Shown here: in pieces, positions 29,055 through 38,191 of the stretch | Layout: the number at the start of each line of letters is the position of its first letter | Position numbering within the stretch: position 1 is the stretch's first letter | DNA from: Stenotrophomonas maltophilia | GTDB taxonomy: Bacteria > Pseudomonadota > Gammaproteobacteria > Xanthomonadales > Xanthomonadaceae | DNA length: 42,189 nt | NCBI RefSeq assembly: GCF_023518235.1 | Contig: NZ_CP090424.1 | Coordinates: 1-42,189 of the forward strand | Direction of reading: 5' to 3' | Translations under genes and position numbers: made by a program | Notes under the pieces: model-generated | Databases searched by the model: none | The model's input: the letters and a program-made list of their open reading frames with translations, nothing else | Told to the model about the DNA's origin: nothing

Positions 29055-29688
29055 TTCTGTTCCTCTTCATTTCCATCATGGGCTGCTTTGTTAAATTTTT
29101 CGTACTCAGCGCGCACACCTGCCACAGTGTCGGCATCAAAAATCTGGCGCAGTGCTGGTGAGACCTCAAAACGTTCAGGTGTCTCTGTCTTTTTAGCTAA
29201 TGAATAATCCACGATGCGCCTAAATGCAGCGTCGAATCGCTTAGCTAGTTTGGCTTCATCTCGCTCTTCATCAACGCGGTAGAGCAACACTTGTTCGCGG
29301 ATTTCTTCACGATCCACAATGACTCGTTCCCCCGGTGGCGCCATGGTGAGTTCTTGGCGCAAATCAAAATGATCAACGTATCAAAATGCGACAGCGTCTC
29401 CGTGCGCAGCACTTTGGGCATCGCTTCAGTTTTGTTATTTCCAACCAATACTTCTTGTCTACCATTGGCAGGCCGAGTAAATGCAACACCCGCATCCTCA
29501 TCAAGAACCAACTCGAGGAACAAATTGTTAAGCACAGCATTGAGCGCATCTTGATCTGTGGTGATAGCCCGCCACACTTCAACATGCTGCAAAGCATTCA
29601 CCATGGGACCTTTGAGTAATTGCACCAGAGCTTTCCTGGACCCAAAAGTCAGCGTTCCAGTGTCGCCTTCCCACAGCTGATCATTCAT
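29051..29688 (-). CDS. mksE: MksE / JetB, kite subunit of Wadjet-type system, apparent frameshift
   Basis: The small winged-helix (kite) partner that links MksF and MksB, about 213 residues. The N-terminal half reads FGSRKALVQLLKGPMVN and LNNLFLELVLDEDAGVAF. After a one-base break near 29360 it continues LRQELTMAPPGERVIVDREEIREQVLLY and RFDAAFRRIVDYSLAKK. ATG 29688 overlaps the mksF stop and its TGA overlaps the mksB GTG, so mksF-E-B are translationally coupled in fixed ratio. Confidence 0.87.
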
Positions 29689-31169
29689 TTATCCATCTCG
29701 CTTTCTGCCAAATCTTCACTGTTTAAACCCCTGATGAACTGCCATCCTGTAATCCGCCGGCGGTGTGTGGCATCATCACTTTCCCACTCCACTATTTGCG
29801 CGCGACCTGTGGGAACACCATCACGCATCGCCAGGTATAACAATCCAACAATGCTGGCGAGACCTTGCGTTGCCGGGAAATGTTCTAGTACCTCGGTGAT
29901 CGTGGCGTGCGATTGCTCGGCAAGAACTAAAGAAACAGCCTCTTCCAATTCCTCAAAATCAATCTCGCTTGCCCGAATTTGTTCCATCAAGACTTCAGTG
30001 TCTAGTTCTTGTTCTTCAACTGGCTCAGGCAAATCTTCGACGCGTTCTTCACCTGGGTTCTTCAGTTTCAACCCCGCAATCGAGCGAACATCCATACCAA
30101 TGCGCACGAGTGGTGTGTCCATGTGATTGAGTGAGGTCACTTCACCAGCCTCGGCGGCCTTAGCAGCACTGCGGGTATCGCGAAGCAACTGAATCATGCG
30201 TCGGCTCTCTGCGAACTCCTCGGTAGTGACATAGTGACGCAAACTTCGAGCCAGCCCTGTCATTTCCCCGTTGACCTCGAAGCTGGCATCCTCCATATCC
30301 CGGAAAATTCGGTACAGCCCTGTCCTTAATTTTGAATCCAGATCAATAGCCTCATCGCGTCCCAGAACTTCTCTGATCCATCGATCAATCAGACTTGAGC
30401 GTTCCCGATCGAGCAAAACATCAAAGAAACTATTGAAGCTGCGCCCCGCATCGGAATCCCCAATCAGATCAACTCCCCTGAAGATCTCTTCCAAAACATC
30501 ACCACGGGAATCTTCAGGATCAAGCAACTGCCTGCGCAGCTTCCGGTTCAGATCGCTCAGCTCATGCCTTACCCTGGCGAAATCTGCAGGAATAGATGCT
30601 GCTAGATCCAAAATATCTGCTACCCGATCACCAATCTGCACGGTGGTGAGGACTTCAAATTCACCAGCGTGGACCGCTTCAATCTGGCGTTCAATCCTGT
30701 CGCGTTCACGCTCTAACTCAGCTAAACGTTTCGCTGTGCTGGGGTCCGATTCCAACGCCAAAGTCTGCAACGCCTGCGTCAACGATTCAATTCGAGACGC
30801 CGAAATGCTTCGATGCGGGTTATCCCACCGCTGCACCGAATCCAGCACCGCCAACAGCTCTTCACTCGGTTCCACGGTCTCACCAGTCTGCGAACTACCC
30901 GGACGACGCACAAACCACCGGGACTTCACCCAATCACTCACATAATCCGACGGGCTTTTCGGCAGCTCAAATCCTTCTTCACGCAGCACCCGAAAATCAT
31001 CGCTGAGCAGCTGATACAGCTCTGAGGCCGGCTTAGCGATAGCCCCCTGCGGAAAATACTGCGCTACCACGGCGAGCACCACCGGAAAGTTGTCACTGCG
31101 CAACAAAGACAGCTCCAGGGATTCCTGCCTAAATCGCTTAAACCCAAGCGCGTGCGATACAACGGTCAT
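29685..31169 (-). CDS. mksF: MksF / JetA, kleisin subunit of Wadjet-type system
   Basis: The kleisin-like subunit that closes the SMC ring. The intact 494-residue frame has N-terminal winged-helix parts (ELYQLLSDDFRVLREEGFELP, DWVKSRWFVRRP), a central helical region with ERERDRIERQIEAVHAGEF, and a C-terminal winged helix (FPATQGLASIVGLLYLAMRDG). No frame break occurs in 1.5 kb, unlike its neighbours. It is the first gene of mksF-E-B-G. ATG 31169 lacks a strong ribosome site. Confidence 0.88.
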   Translation of the reverse strand: MTVVSHALGFKRFRQESLELSLLRSDNFPVVLAVVAQYFPQGAIAKPASELYQLLSDDFRVLREEGFELPKSPSDYVSDWVKSRWFVRRPGSSQTGETVEPSEELLAVLDSVQRWDNPHRSISASRIESLTQALQTLALESDPSTAKRLAELERERDRIERQIEAVHAGEFEVLTTVQIGDRVADILDLAASIPADFARVRHELSDLNRKLRRQLLDPEDSRGDVLEEIFRGVDLIGDSDAGRSFNSFFDVLLDRERSSLIDRWIREVLGRDEAIDLDSKLRTGLYRIFRDMEDASFEVNGEMTGLARSLRHYVTTEEFAESRRMIQLLRDTRSAAKAAEAGEVTSLNHMDTPLVRIGMDVRSIAGLKLKNPGEERVEDLPEPVEEQELDTEVLMEQIRASEIDFEELEEAVSLVLAEQSHATITEVLEHFPATQGLASIVGLLYLAMRDGVPTGRAQIVEWESDDATHRRRITGWQFIRGLNSEDLAESEMDK

Positions 31170-31281
31170 GCCAATTGACTATTCCAGAAGGGGTGGACAC
31201 GTGTCGTACATTCCTGTTCGAATCCGGTCACACTCCCCCATCACCGCACCAACTTCAAACAAAGGTCATGCCTTAAGCAGC
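31170..31281 (-). promoter_or_regulatory. mks operon upstream region
   Basis: This presumed promoter of mksF-E-B-G includes a ten-base palindrome GACACGTGTC near 31197-31206. No clear -10 can be assigned. Confidence 0.35.
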
Positions 31282-31346
31282 AAAAAGCCACGCCCCTCCT
31301 TTAACTGGCTATGAACCAGCTATATATAAGGAGAAGCGTGACTTTT
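31282..31346 (-). terminator. Long imperfect hairpin, terminator of adhA
   Basis: The arms AAAAGCCACGCCCCTCCTT and AAGGAGAAGCGTGACTTTT pair imperfectly around an inner stem. On the minus strand it is followed by TTTTTGC, as expected for the end of the adhA transcript. Confidence 0.75.
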
Positions 31347-31386
31347 CAATGATGAGAATGATGAGAATGATGAGAACGACCAGAAC
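31347..31386. repeat. Nine-base tandem repeat AATGATGAG
   Basis: Three exact and two diverged copies of AATGATGAG occur in a row. One frame would read Asn-Asp-Glu repeats but has a stop just upstream and no start, so I see no gene. Confidence 0.6.
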
Positions 31387-31507
31387 GATGAGAATGTCGA
31401 GAACTACAAAAGCGACGAAAGCTCAGCCAAAGTTCGTCACATTTTCAGCCAAACCGCTCTGCAGCAACCGCCTCAAAGTAGCTTCAGAGCAGTTTCAACA
31501 CAATCCG

Positions 31508-32544
31508 TTAGAAACGAATCGCCACACGACCATCGATCTTGCCGTTTCGCATGCGGTCAAGCACACCATTGACCTCATCGAGGGAGCACTCACTCACGGT
31601 TGGCTTGATTAGTCCGCGTGCAAAGAAATCGAGCGCTTCGGCCAAGTCTTGGCGGGTTCCCACGAGGGATCCACGGATGGTCAGGCCCTTGAATACGATG
31701 TTGAACACGGATGCTGGGAACTCTCCCGGTGGCAGACCGTTGAACACAATTGTTCCTGCACGTCGAGCCATATCCAGTGCCTGGCCGAATGCTGCCTCGT
31801 GAACTGCAGTCACAAGCACGCCGTGTGCGCCACCGTTGGTGTACTTCTGTACAGCTTCGCCTGAATCTTCATTACGCGCATTCACGGTAAATTCCGCACC
31901 GTGCTTACGGGCAAGTTCCAGCTTGTCATCGGCAATATCTACCGCAATGACACGCATGCCCATCGCCGCTGCGTATTGGACTGCGATGTGGCCAAGTCCG
32001 CCGACACCGGAGATCACCATGAATTGGCCCGGGCGGGTTTCAGAGACTTTGAGTGCCTTGTAGACAGTCACGCCTGCACACAGAATTGGTGCTGCTTCGA
32101 GGTAGTCCACGCCGTCTGGGATGCGGCGGCGTAACGGGTATCCACCAGCATGTACTGGCCGAAGGATCCATTTTGGGTGTAGCCACCATACTCAGCTTCG
32201 TTGCACTGAGTTTCCCTGCCGGTGATGCAGTATTCGCAGGTGCCACACGCTGACCAGAGCCACGCATTGCCGACAATATCGCCGACCTTCACATCGTGTT
32301 CACCTGGTCCGAGCTCAACAACTTCACCTACACCTTCGTGTCCTGGTACGAATGGTGGTTCCGGCTTTACTGGCCAATCGCCCTCCAAGGCGTGGAGGTC
32401 GGTGTGGCAGATGCCGGAGGTGAGTACCTTCACCAATGCCTGGTGTGGCCCTGGCTTTGGAAGGTCAATATCCTTCACGGTCACGTCATGACCGAATTTT
32501 TCAACAACAGCAGCGGTAAATTCTTGGGGTGCAGCAGTGGTCAT
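31508..32544 (-). CDS. adhA: Zinc-dependent alcohol dehydrogenase AdhA, apparent frameshift
   Basis: Oxidises primary alcohols with NAD+. In C. glutamicum AdhA is the main ethanol dehydrogenase and also oxidises methanol to formaldehyde. Catalytic zinc ligands are in SGICHTDLHALEG and PGHEGVGEVVELG. The structural zinc site is CGTCEYCITGRETQC, and the Rossmann motif is ISGVGGLGHIAVQYA. The product of about 345 residues ends GRVAIRF. One C is lost near 32122 where TACGCCGCCCGCATC reads TACGCCGCCGCATC, splitting the frame between RYAA and IPDG. ATG 32544 (MTTAAPQEF) sits 8 bases after AAGGAG, so it is preferred over GTG 32553. Together with hps and phi it completes a methanol-to-fructose-6-phosphate route on this unit. 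Confidence 0.95.
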
Positions 32545-32912
32545 AAAACTCACTCCTTCTCGCTTGGATTACTTGGCAAATTGCTCTTCTGGCACATGTA
32601 ATTTCACACCGACATAGATGTGCCTTAAATTACAATCCTTGCAATTGTTTGATTTACAACATTCAATTGCTGCCATCGTCCACCCTAGCAAAATCCCAAT
32701 AAGGTGAAAATAGAAAGTTGAGTTATTACCCCCGAACATTTCAACAACCGTGAATGAACTGGCAATTGTAAAAAAACAAACCACCCCGCACGTTGAAATT
32801 TCGAAAAATAGATTCACAAAACTCCAGCAAATCACCCCCTAATGGAAATGTTTTTCAATTAACTTTTCAAGATTCACACAATTCCCTTTAAAAGCATCAA
32901 AGATGCTTTTCG
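32545..32912 (-). promoter_or_regulatory. adhA promoter region
   Basis: This AT-rich spacer has three ACCCC words (about 32728, 32783, 32834), the type bound by the activator RamA, known for adhA. A hairpin AAAAGCATC/GATGCTTTT is at 32890-32910. No gene is seen. Confidence 0.45.
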
Positions 32913-33029
32913 ATGCCCCCAGCCACCCATTCCCCACCACCCCAGCGGGCAATTAAGGCACGCGCGCCGTACCTACTAGATAGACTCGACAAACATGCAG
33001 TACACAACAACATTCCAAGGATCGTTTTA

Positions 33030-33557
33030 GTGTCGATTTTCAAATGGAATGAATATATGCTGCCGGTGCTTAAGGCACTGCCCCAAGATCAGATTATGGT
33101 CCGTCGGGATTTGATTGAGCTCGTCGCCTAGTCAATAGGAATCACCGAAGAGGATCGAAAGGAATTCATCAGCTCAGGTCAGCTCACTTATGTCAGCCAA
33201 ATTAACTGGGCAATCACTTATCTTCACAGAGCACTATGCTTAAACCGTCCGCAACGTGCTCACTACGCGATCAATAATCTGGGCAAAAAACTCCAAGCTC
33301 AGCACCCGGATGAAATTTCGCAAAGTGACCTTGCCAAGTTCGCCCAAGATCATGGAATAAAGTATCCAAGCGGTGTTGCTCAAAGAAAGCTGAATAATGA
33401 AGAACGGTCCGTCGACAAGCAAGAAGCCGAGCTGACGCCGACCGAGCAAATGGAAACCGGCCTTGTGCGGCTGTGCTCTAGGATTTCAGCCGATTTGTTG
33501 GAGCGATTGCACAACAACGCTCCGGTGTTATTTGAGCTGGGGTTGCCCGCAAGTGGT
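33030..33557 (+). pseudogene. Mrr-type restriction protein, N-terminal remnant
   Basis: The start GTG 33030 has AAGGA eight bases upstream. The product begins with the Mrr N-terminal winged-helix domain: ALPQDQIMVRRDLIELVA, then SIGITEEDRKEFISSGQLTY and INWAITYLHRALCLNRPQRAHYAINNLGKK. An amber codon at 33129-33131 interrupts it in the same frame. The later part ISADLLERLHNNAPVLFE is the segment that normally leads into the Mrr nuclease domain. It stops there at the end of an IS3-type remnant, so the catalytic domain is absent. Intact Mrr proteins cut methylated foreign DNA. Here it is almost certainly dead, although the amber itself could be a base error. Confidence 0.7.
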
Positions 33558-33990
33558 GGACACATAATTAAGCTACTTGTTAGTTTCCTACAGGTGAAAC
33601 AGGGCGATCATGATCCTGCTCAAACTGAACAGGAGAGATAAACCCGAGCGAGGAATGCCTACGCTGGCGGTTATAAAACTCCTTCTTTACCGTTGACCAA
33701 AAGACTTAAGCTATCGAATTATCAAAACACACCCCAGTCCGGCCCATCGACTGAGCGATCCCCAATTCCTGACACGCCCGATACAACTGATCCGATGTGA
33801 ACTGCGAAAAACCACACCATCAGGCACACCACACCGCAACGTATGCGCCATCCGCAACGCACGCCCAACAAGCCGTGTCGTTTGAGTATCATCCATGCCC
33901 ATCCCAACACACGCCGTGAACAACCATCACGCACCACACATGGACTCAGCCAGCCCCACTTTCCCCTTTCCCATGAAAGATCCACGCGGA
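33554..33990 (-). mobile_element. IS3-family transposase (OrfB) remnant
   Basis: On the minus strand, pieces in shifting frames spell an OrfB integrase core: DGCSRRVLGWA, then DDTQTTRLVGRALRMAHTLR, DGVVF, DNSIA, FWSTVKKEFYNRQRRHSSLGFIS, ending VSPVGN at 33580. About 20 residues between KKEFY and NRQRRHSSLG are missing compared with intact members. The left end TGGACACA at 33557-33564 looks like an IS3-type terminal repeat. No OrfA or second end is visible. The element has decayed and truncates the mrr remnant. Confidence 0.8.
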
Positions 33991-34243
33991 AAACTAAAAC
34001 CCGCCCCGCTTGCGAAGCACTTCGATAGGTTTATGATTGTTTGAATGAGAGGTTTCTGAGTTTCAGCAAGGCTTTCGCAGACTATTCCAAGGAATTACCA
34101 TTCAGGAAATTCTGCTCACTCTCAGCGAGTGTGAAAAAGCCACATCCGCTTTCCTTCTGAATGAAACAATAGAGTGACCTTAATATCTTTCTCGAATAGA
34201 ATATTTGTTCTATAATTAGGTTTCACCTACCTGAAGCGGAAAA
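33991..34243. other. AT-rich spacer
   Basis: About 250 bases lie between the IS remnant and the cysZ terminator. I see no gene, only low-GC sequence with a possible promoter-like TATAAT at 34211-34216. Confidence 0.4.
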
Positions 34244-34271
34244 CGCCCACCCGCGGTGGTGCGGGTGGGCG
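34244..34271 (-). terminator. Terminator of the cys operon
   Basis: An eleven-base stem CGCCCACCCGC/GCGGGTGGGCG with a six-base loop lies just past the cysZ stop. The minus strand continues TTTTCCGC. Confidence 0.9.
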
Positions 34272-34285
34272 TCGAAAAGCGTGTT

Positions 34286-35212
34286 TTAAGTGCTTTTAAT
34301 CTTTTGGCCCTTTGGTTCGGAGACAACTTCGCTGGAGATGGTCTCGTTGAGGAGATTTTTGCGGTAGCGGCGGAAGCCGAGGTACGTCAGCGGCAGGCCG
34401 ATGAGGAGGACGGTGACCTGGATGAGGCCGGTGGGGATGAAATCAAGGCCAACCACGTTGAGCACCTTTGGCAGGTTCAGTGTGACAATCAGGGTGCCCA
34501 CGAAGCCACCGAGGACGGTTGCATTAACGCGAGAGATCATCCAGGCGCCGATTGGTGCTGCGATTGCGCCGATGAGCAACGCGAGAACTGCAGAGAGGTT
34601 AGCTACTAGGTCATCCCACAGTCCCACGACGAAGCCCAATGTTGCGGCTAGGGAGACTAAGAATTCTGCGGTGTTGACGGTGCCGACTACTTTGCGGGGT
34701 TCGGTGCGTCCCAAAGACAGCAGCGTAGAGGTGGTCACTGGACCCCATCCGCCGCCACCGGATGCGTCAACGAAACCACCGACAATACCGAGTCCGCCGA
34801 GGAATCCCCTGCTGTGCGGGCGATCGGAATAGTCGCGGCGGATGCGTCCCTTGCTGAATCGCCAGACTAGGTTCATGCCGATCAGGGCAAGAATCAGGGA
34901 GGTGATCGGTGCTGCTGCTTCGGTGGAAATATTGGACAAGAAGGTAGCGCCAGCAAATGCGCCGATAGCGCCGGGGATACCGAGCCGGACAACTACTTTC
35001 CAATCCACGTTGCCAAATTTCCAGTGGCTTAAACCAGAAACTAAGGTGGTTCCAACCTCTGCGGTGTGCACGACGGCGGATGCCTGCGCAGGGCCTAAAC
35101 CTGCGAGCATGATGAGGATGGTGGTTGAGGTGACGCCGAACCCCATGCCGAGGCCGCCATCAACAAGCTGTGCTGCGACGCCTGCAATGGCGATAAAGAT
35201 TAATGTCTGCAT
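34286..35212 (-). CDS. cysZ: Sulfate permease CysZ (TauE/SafE family)
   Basis: Membrane protein of 308 residues with about eight helices that imports sulfate or a related sulfur anion. It shows the two TauE/SafE repeats: AAQLVDGGLGMGFGVTSTTILIM with ASAVVHTAEVGTTLVSGLSHW in the first half, and GFVDASGGGGWGPVTTSTLL with GTVNTAEFLVSLAATLGF in the second. The frame is intact although several GCCGC/GCGGC sites occur in it. ATG 35212 follows AAGGAAATCAGCT. It is the last gene of cysIXHDNYZ. The assignment to sulfate rests on operon context. Confidence 0.9.
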   Translation of the reverse strand: MQTLIFIAIAGVAAQLVDGGLGMGFGVTSTTILIMLAGLGPAQASAVVHTAEVGTTLVSGLSHWKFGNVDWKVVVRLGIPGAIGAFAGATFLSNISTEAAAPITSLILALIGMNLVWRFSKGRIRRDYSDRPHSRGFLGGLGIVGGFVDASGGGGWGPVTTSTLLSLGRTEPRKVVGTVNTAEFLVSLAATLGFVVGLWDDLVANLSAVLALLIGAIAAPIGAWMISRVNATVLGGFVGTLIVTLNLPKVLNVVGLDFIPTGLIQVTVLLIGLPLTYLGFRRYRKNLLNETISSEVVSEPKGQKIKST

Positions 35213-35232
35213 AGCTGATTTCCTTAGCGGTC

Positions 35233-35954
35233 TTAGATATGTGCCAGCAGTGCGCTCAATGCAGCGTGGTAACGGGCTGCAACAAGTGGTGCGAGGTCAG
35301 TAGTTAGGGGTTCGGAATAGGTGAAGTTTGTGCCGGTGGCAGCTGCGATGTTGGCGGATTGATCAATAGCCCGATCCAGCAGCAAACCTTCCGTAACAAA
35401 CAGCAGGATGTGGACGGCCTTGTGTTTCGAGGCCACCTCTATTACTCCGGCGCGCTGGCACCTGGCCCACCGGTAGCGGGCACCACCTCAACCGAAAAGC
35501 CAGTGAGGAGAGCAATGGTGTGGGCAAGATCGATGACTGATTCATTGGCGGACACGTGTGAGCTGCCAACGGAATACAAAATCACATGGGCATCTGTGGG
35601 GGCGTCCGCACTCAACCGCTGCGCAAGCACGCTGGCTACATCGGAGCCAGTGCCCAAATGCGGACCCACGAGAAGTTCCACACCATACTTTTCTGAAGCA
35701 TCTTTTACTGCCTCAGGAACGTCAATCTTTGCGTGATACGCATTGCTAAACAGCAAAGGAACCAACGCTGCCCTGGTTACACCTTCCGCACTGAGCGTTG
35801 CCACAACCTGATCAAGGGAAGGTTCAGCAAGCTCTAAATGCGCTTCCACGGCTGGTGTTTCCAGCATTCGTCCGGCCTCATGAGTCAGCGCAGTAATGCC
35901 TGCAGCTGCGGACTTTTTGCGGGAACCGTGGGAAAGCGTAATCAGGGGAATCAT
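35233..35954 (-). CDS. cysY: CysY, CbiX-like sirohydrochlorin ferrochelatase, apparent frameshift
   Basis: Probably inserts iron into sirohydrochlorin to make the siroheme that CysI needs. It begins MIPLITLSHGSRKKSAAAGI, with the chelatase His in LSHGS. A second conserved segment AALVPLLFSNAYHAKIDVPE follows, and a second half-domain with VHILLFVTEGLLLDRAID. The frame breaks near 35455, between GASAPE and VIEVASKHKA. The corrected length is about 240 residues. ATG 35954 lies 37 bases after cysN ends. The chelatase role is inferred from family and operon. Confidence 0.88.
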
Positions 35955-35991
35955 GAGGTGTCCTAAATGGGGTCTTGCCTAAGACACTGGT

Positions 35992-37280
35992 CTAGATCGA
36001 CCAGTTATTGCGTAGGCGGTGGCCAACCAAGCCAGCTGCGAGGGTATCGCCGGAGGATTGGTCGATGAGGAGGAAGGATCCGATGGCGCGGGCAGCGTAA
36101 TCTTCAACTTCGAGTTCGCCTGCAACGTCGATGCGCACGTGTGCGATGTCGTTGAGGCCGTAGGTTTCTGGTGCTTCGTTGTCGTTGACGCCGTCGATGT
36201 CGAGGACTCGTTCGATGGCTGCGACGCGTCCGCGGACCAGCTCGGTGCCGTAGCGAACCTTGACTGCTGCACCTGGTTTGATGGTGCGATCGGCCAAGCC
36301 AACAACAGTGGCGTTGAAGGAGCGAACGGATTCTGGGCGGTCTTCGCCAGCGATGAGTTCGCCGGATGAGGTCGATTTCCTGGGCTAGGCGCAGGACAAC
36401 GGCTTCTCCAACTGATGCGGTCTGGAGGGATCCGTCAGCGGAATCGATGTGGGTGACCTGGGTGGTGCTTCAGGTAGGTACACGGTATCGCCCACGGAGA
36501 CGGAACCAGCGTTGATGGTGCCGGCGTAGCCACGGTAGTCGGTGGCGTGCTCGCGGATGACGTACTGGATTGGGAAGCGGAAGCCCAGGTCGTGTGCACG
36601 GCCGTGGGAAACTTCTACGTTTTCCAGGATTTCCAGCACGGTTGGTCCGGTGTACCAATCCATGTGGGTGGAAGGTTCTGCAACGTTGTCGCCCTTGAGC
36701 GCAGAGATTGGAACAACGTGGGTGTCTGTGACATCAAGTGCAGATGCCAGGCCAACGAATTCCTTTTCAATGTTGCGGAAGACTTCTTCGCTGTAATCAA
36801 CAAGGTCAATTTTGTTGACTGCGAGGATCACCGTGCGTACGCCCAGCAGAGCCGATACGGACAGGTGGCGGGGTCTGCTCGACGACGCCGTGGCGGGCGT
36901 CGACAAGCAAAACTACAACCTGGGAGGTGGAGACGCCGGTGACGGTGTTGCGGGTGTACTGCACGTGACCTGGGGTATCAGCCAGGATGAAGGTGCGCTT
37001 GTCGGTGGCGAAGTAGCGGTAGGCAACGTCGATGGTGATGCCCTGCTCACGCTCGGCGCGCAGGCCGTCGACGAGGAGTGACAGGTCGAGGCCTTCGAAG
37101 CCACGGTCGGCGGAGGTGCGCTCTACGGAAGCCAGCTGATCAGCAAGAACAGACTTGGTGTCGTGCAGGAGGCCCGACGAAGGTGGACTTGCCATCATCT
37201 ACGGAACCTGCGGTGCACAGACGAAGGGTCTCGCGTGATGCAATCTTTTCGGATGCTTTATTCAAGGTTGGAGCAGTCAT
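35992..37280 (-). CDS. cysN: Sulfate adenylyltransferase large subunit CysN, apparent frameshifts
   Basis: A GTPase that drives sulfate activation to adenosine 5'-phosphosulfate with CysD. The G motifs are [12 protein letters not shown] (P loop), [15 protein letters not shown] and NKIDLVDY, followed by the EF-Tu-like domain 2 and the C-terminal [27 protein letters not shown]. Length is about 433 residues. At least four breaks all fall at GCGGC or GCCGC: near 37169 (GGAGGCGGCCGAC read GGAGGCCCGAC), 36877 (GTGGCGGCGGGTC read GTGGCGGGGTC), 36470 (GTGCGGCCTTC read GTGCTTC) and 36373 (TTCGCCGCGGAT read TTCGCCGGAT). ATG 37280 overlaps the cysD TGA by one base. Confidence 0.94.
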
Positions 37281-38191
37281 CAGAAGTAGCCTTCCTTCTT
37301 GCGGTCTTCCATTGCGGATTCGCTGAGGCGGTCATCGGCGCGGGTTGCGCCACGTTCGGTAAGGGTGGAGGTGGCGATCTCTTCGATCACATCGTCAATG
37401 GTGCGGGCTTCGGAGAGCACAGCACCGGTGCAGGACATATCGCCGACGGTGCGGTAGCGGACAGTCTTGGTGACGATCTCCTCGCCCTTCTTTGGTCCAC
37501 CCCACTCGCCTGCGGTCAGCCACATGCCGTCGCGCTCGAAAACTTCGCGGTCGTGGGAGAAGTAGATCGGTGGAAGTTCGATGCCACGGGCGCCGATGTA
37601 CTCCCAAATGTCAGCTTCAGTCCAGTTGGAGATTGGGAAAACACGGATGTTTTCGCCTGGCAGGTGGCCACCGTTGTAGAGGGTCCACAGCTCTGGCGCT
37701 GACGGCGTGGATCCCAACCACCGAAGGAGTCACGCACAGAGAACACACGCTCCTTGGCGCGGGCACGCTCCTCATCGCGGCGAGCGCCACCAAGCACTGC
37801 GTCGTAGCCCTGCTCAGCGATGGTCTCCACCAAAGGGACAGTCTGCAGTGGGTTGCGGGTGCCGTCTGGGCGTTCCTGCAGGTCACCGCGATCGATCCAG
37901 TCCTGGACTTTAGCTACGCGCAGGCGGGCGCCGGTGCGCTCCACCAGGTTGTCGCGGAATTCCAAAACCTCTGGGAAGTTGTGGCCGGTGTCCACGTGCA
38001 GCAATTCAAAAGGCACGTTAGCTGGAGCGAAAGCACAGCGCAAGCTCGTACACCACGACGGAATCCTTACCGCCGGAAAACAGCAGGCCGACCTTATCAA
38101 ACTGGCCAGCTACCTCGCGGAGGATGTGGATGGATTCATTTTCAAGATCTTTAAGGTGTGGGGATAGTACTGATGCAACGGTTGTGGTCAT
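37280..38191 (-). CDS. cysD: Sulfate adenylyltransferase small subunit CysD, apparent frameshifts
   Basis: The ATP-pyrophosphatase subunit that forms adenosine 5'-phosphosulfate with CysN. It has the PP-loop [16 protein letters not shown] (near residue 36), [16 protein letters not shown], the [18 protein letters not shown] segment and [17 protein letters not shown], ending DRKKEGYF. The corrected length is about 304 residues. Breaks occur near 38038 (after YELA) and 37700 (CAGCGCCCAGAG read CAGCGCCAGAG, one C lost). ATG 38191 (MTTTVASVL) overlaps the cysH stop by four bases. Confidence 0.94.

Noticed and set aside
31195..31250. tRNA-like GTTCGAATCC near a stem-like sequence
   Set aside because: The presumed T-arm stem does not pair and no acceptor or anticodon arm can be drawn.
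31352..31612. Plus-strand frame of Met-Arg or Asn-Asp-Glu repeats
   Set aside because: It is driven by the nine-base repeat, runs antisense into adhA and lacks a credible start.
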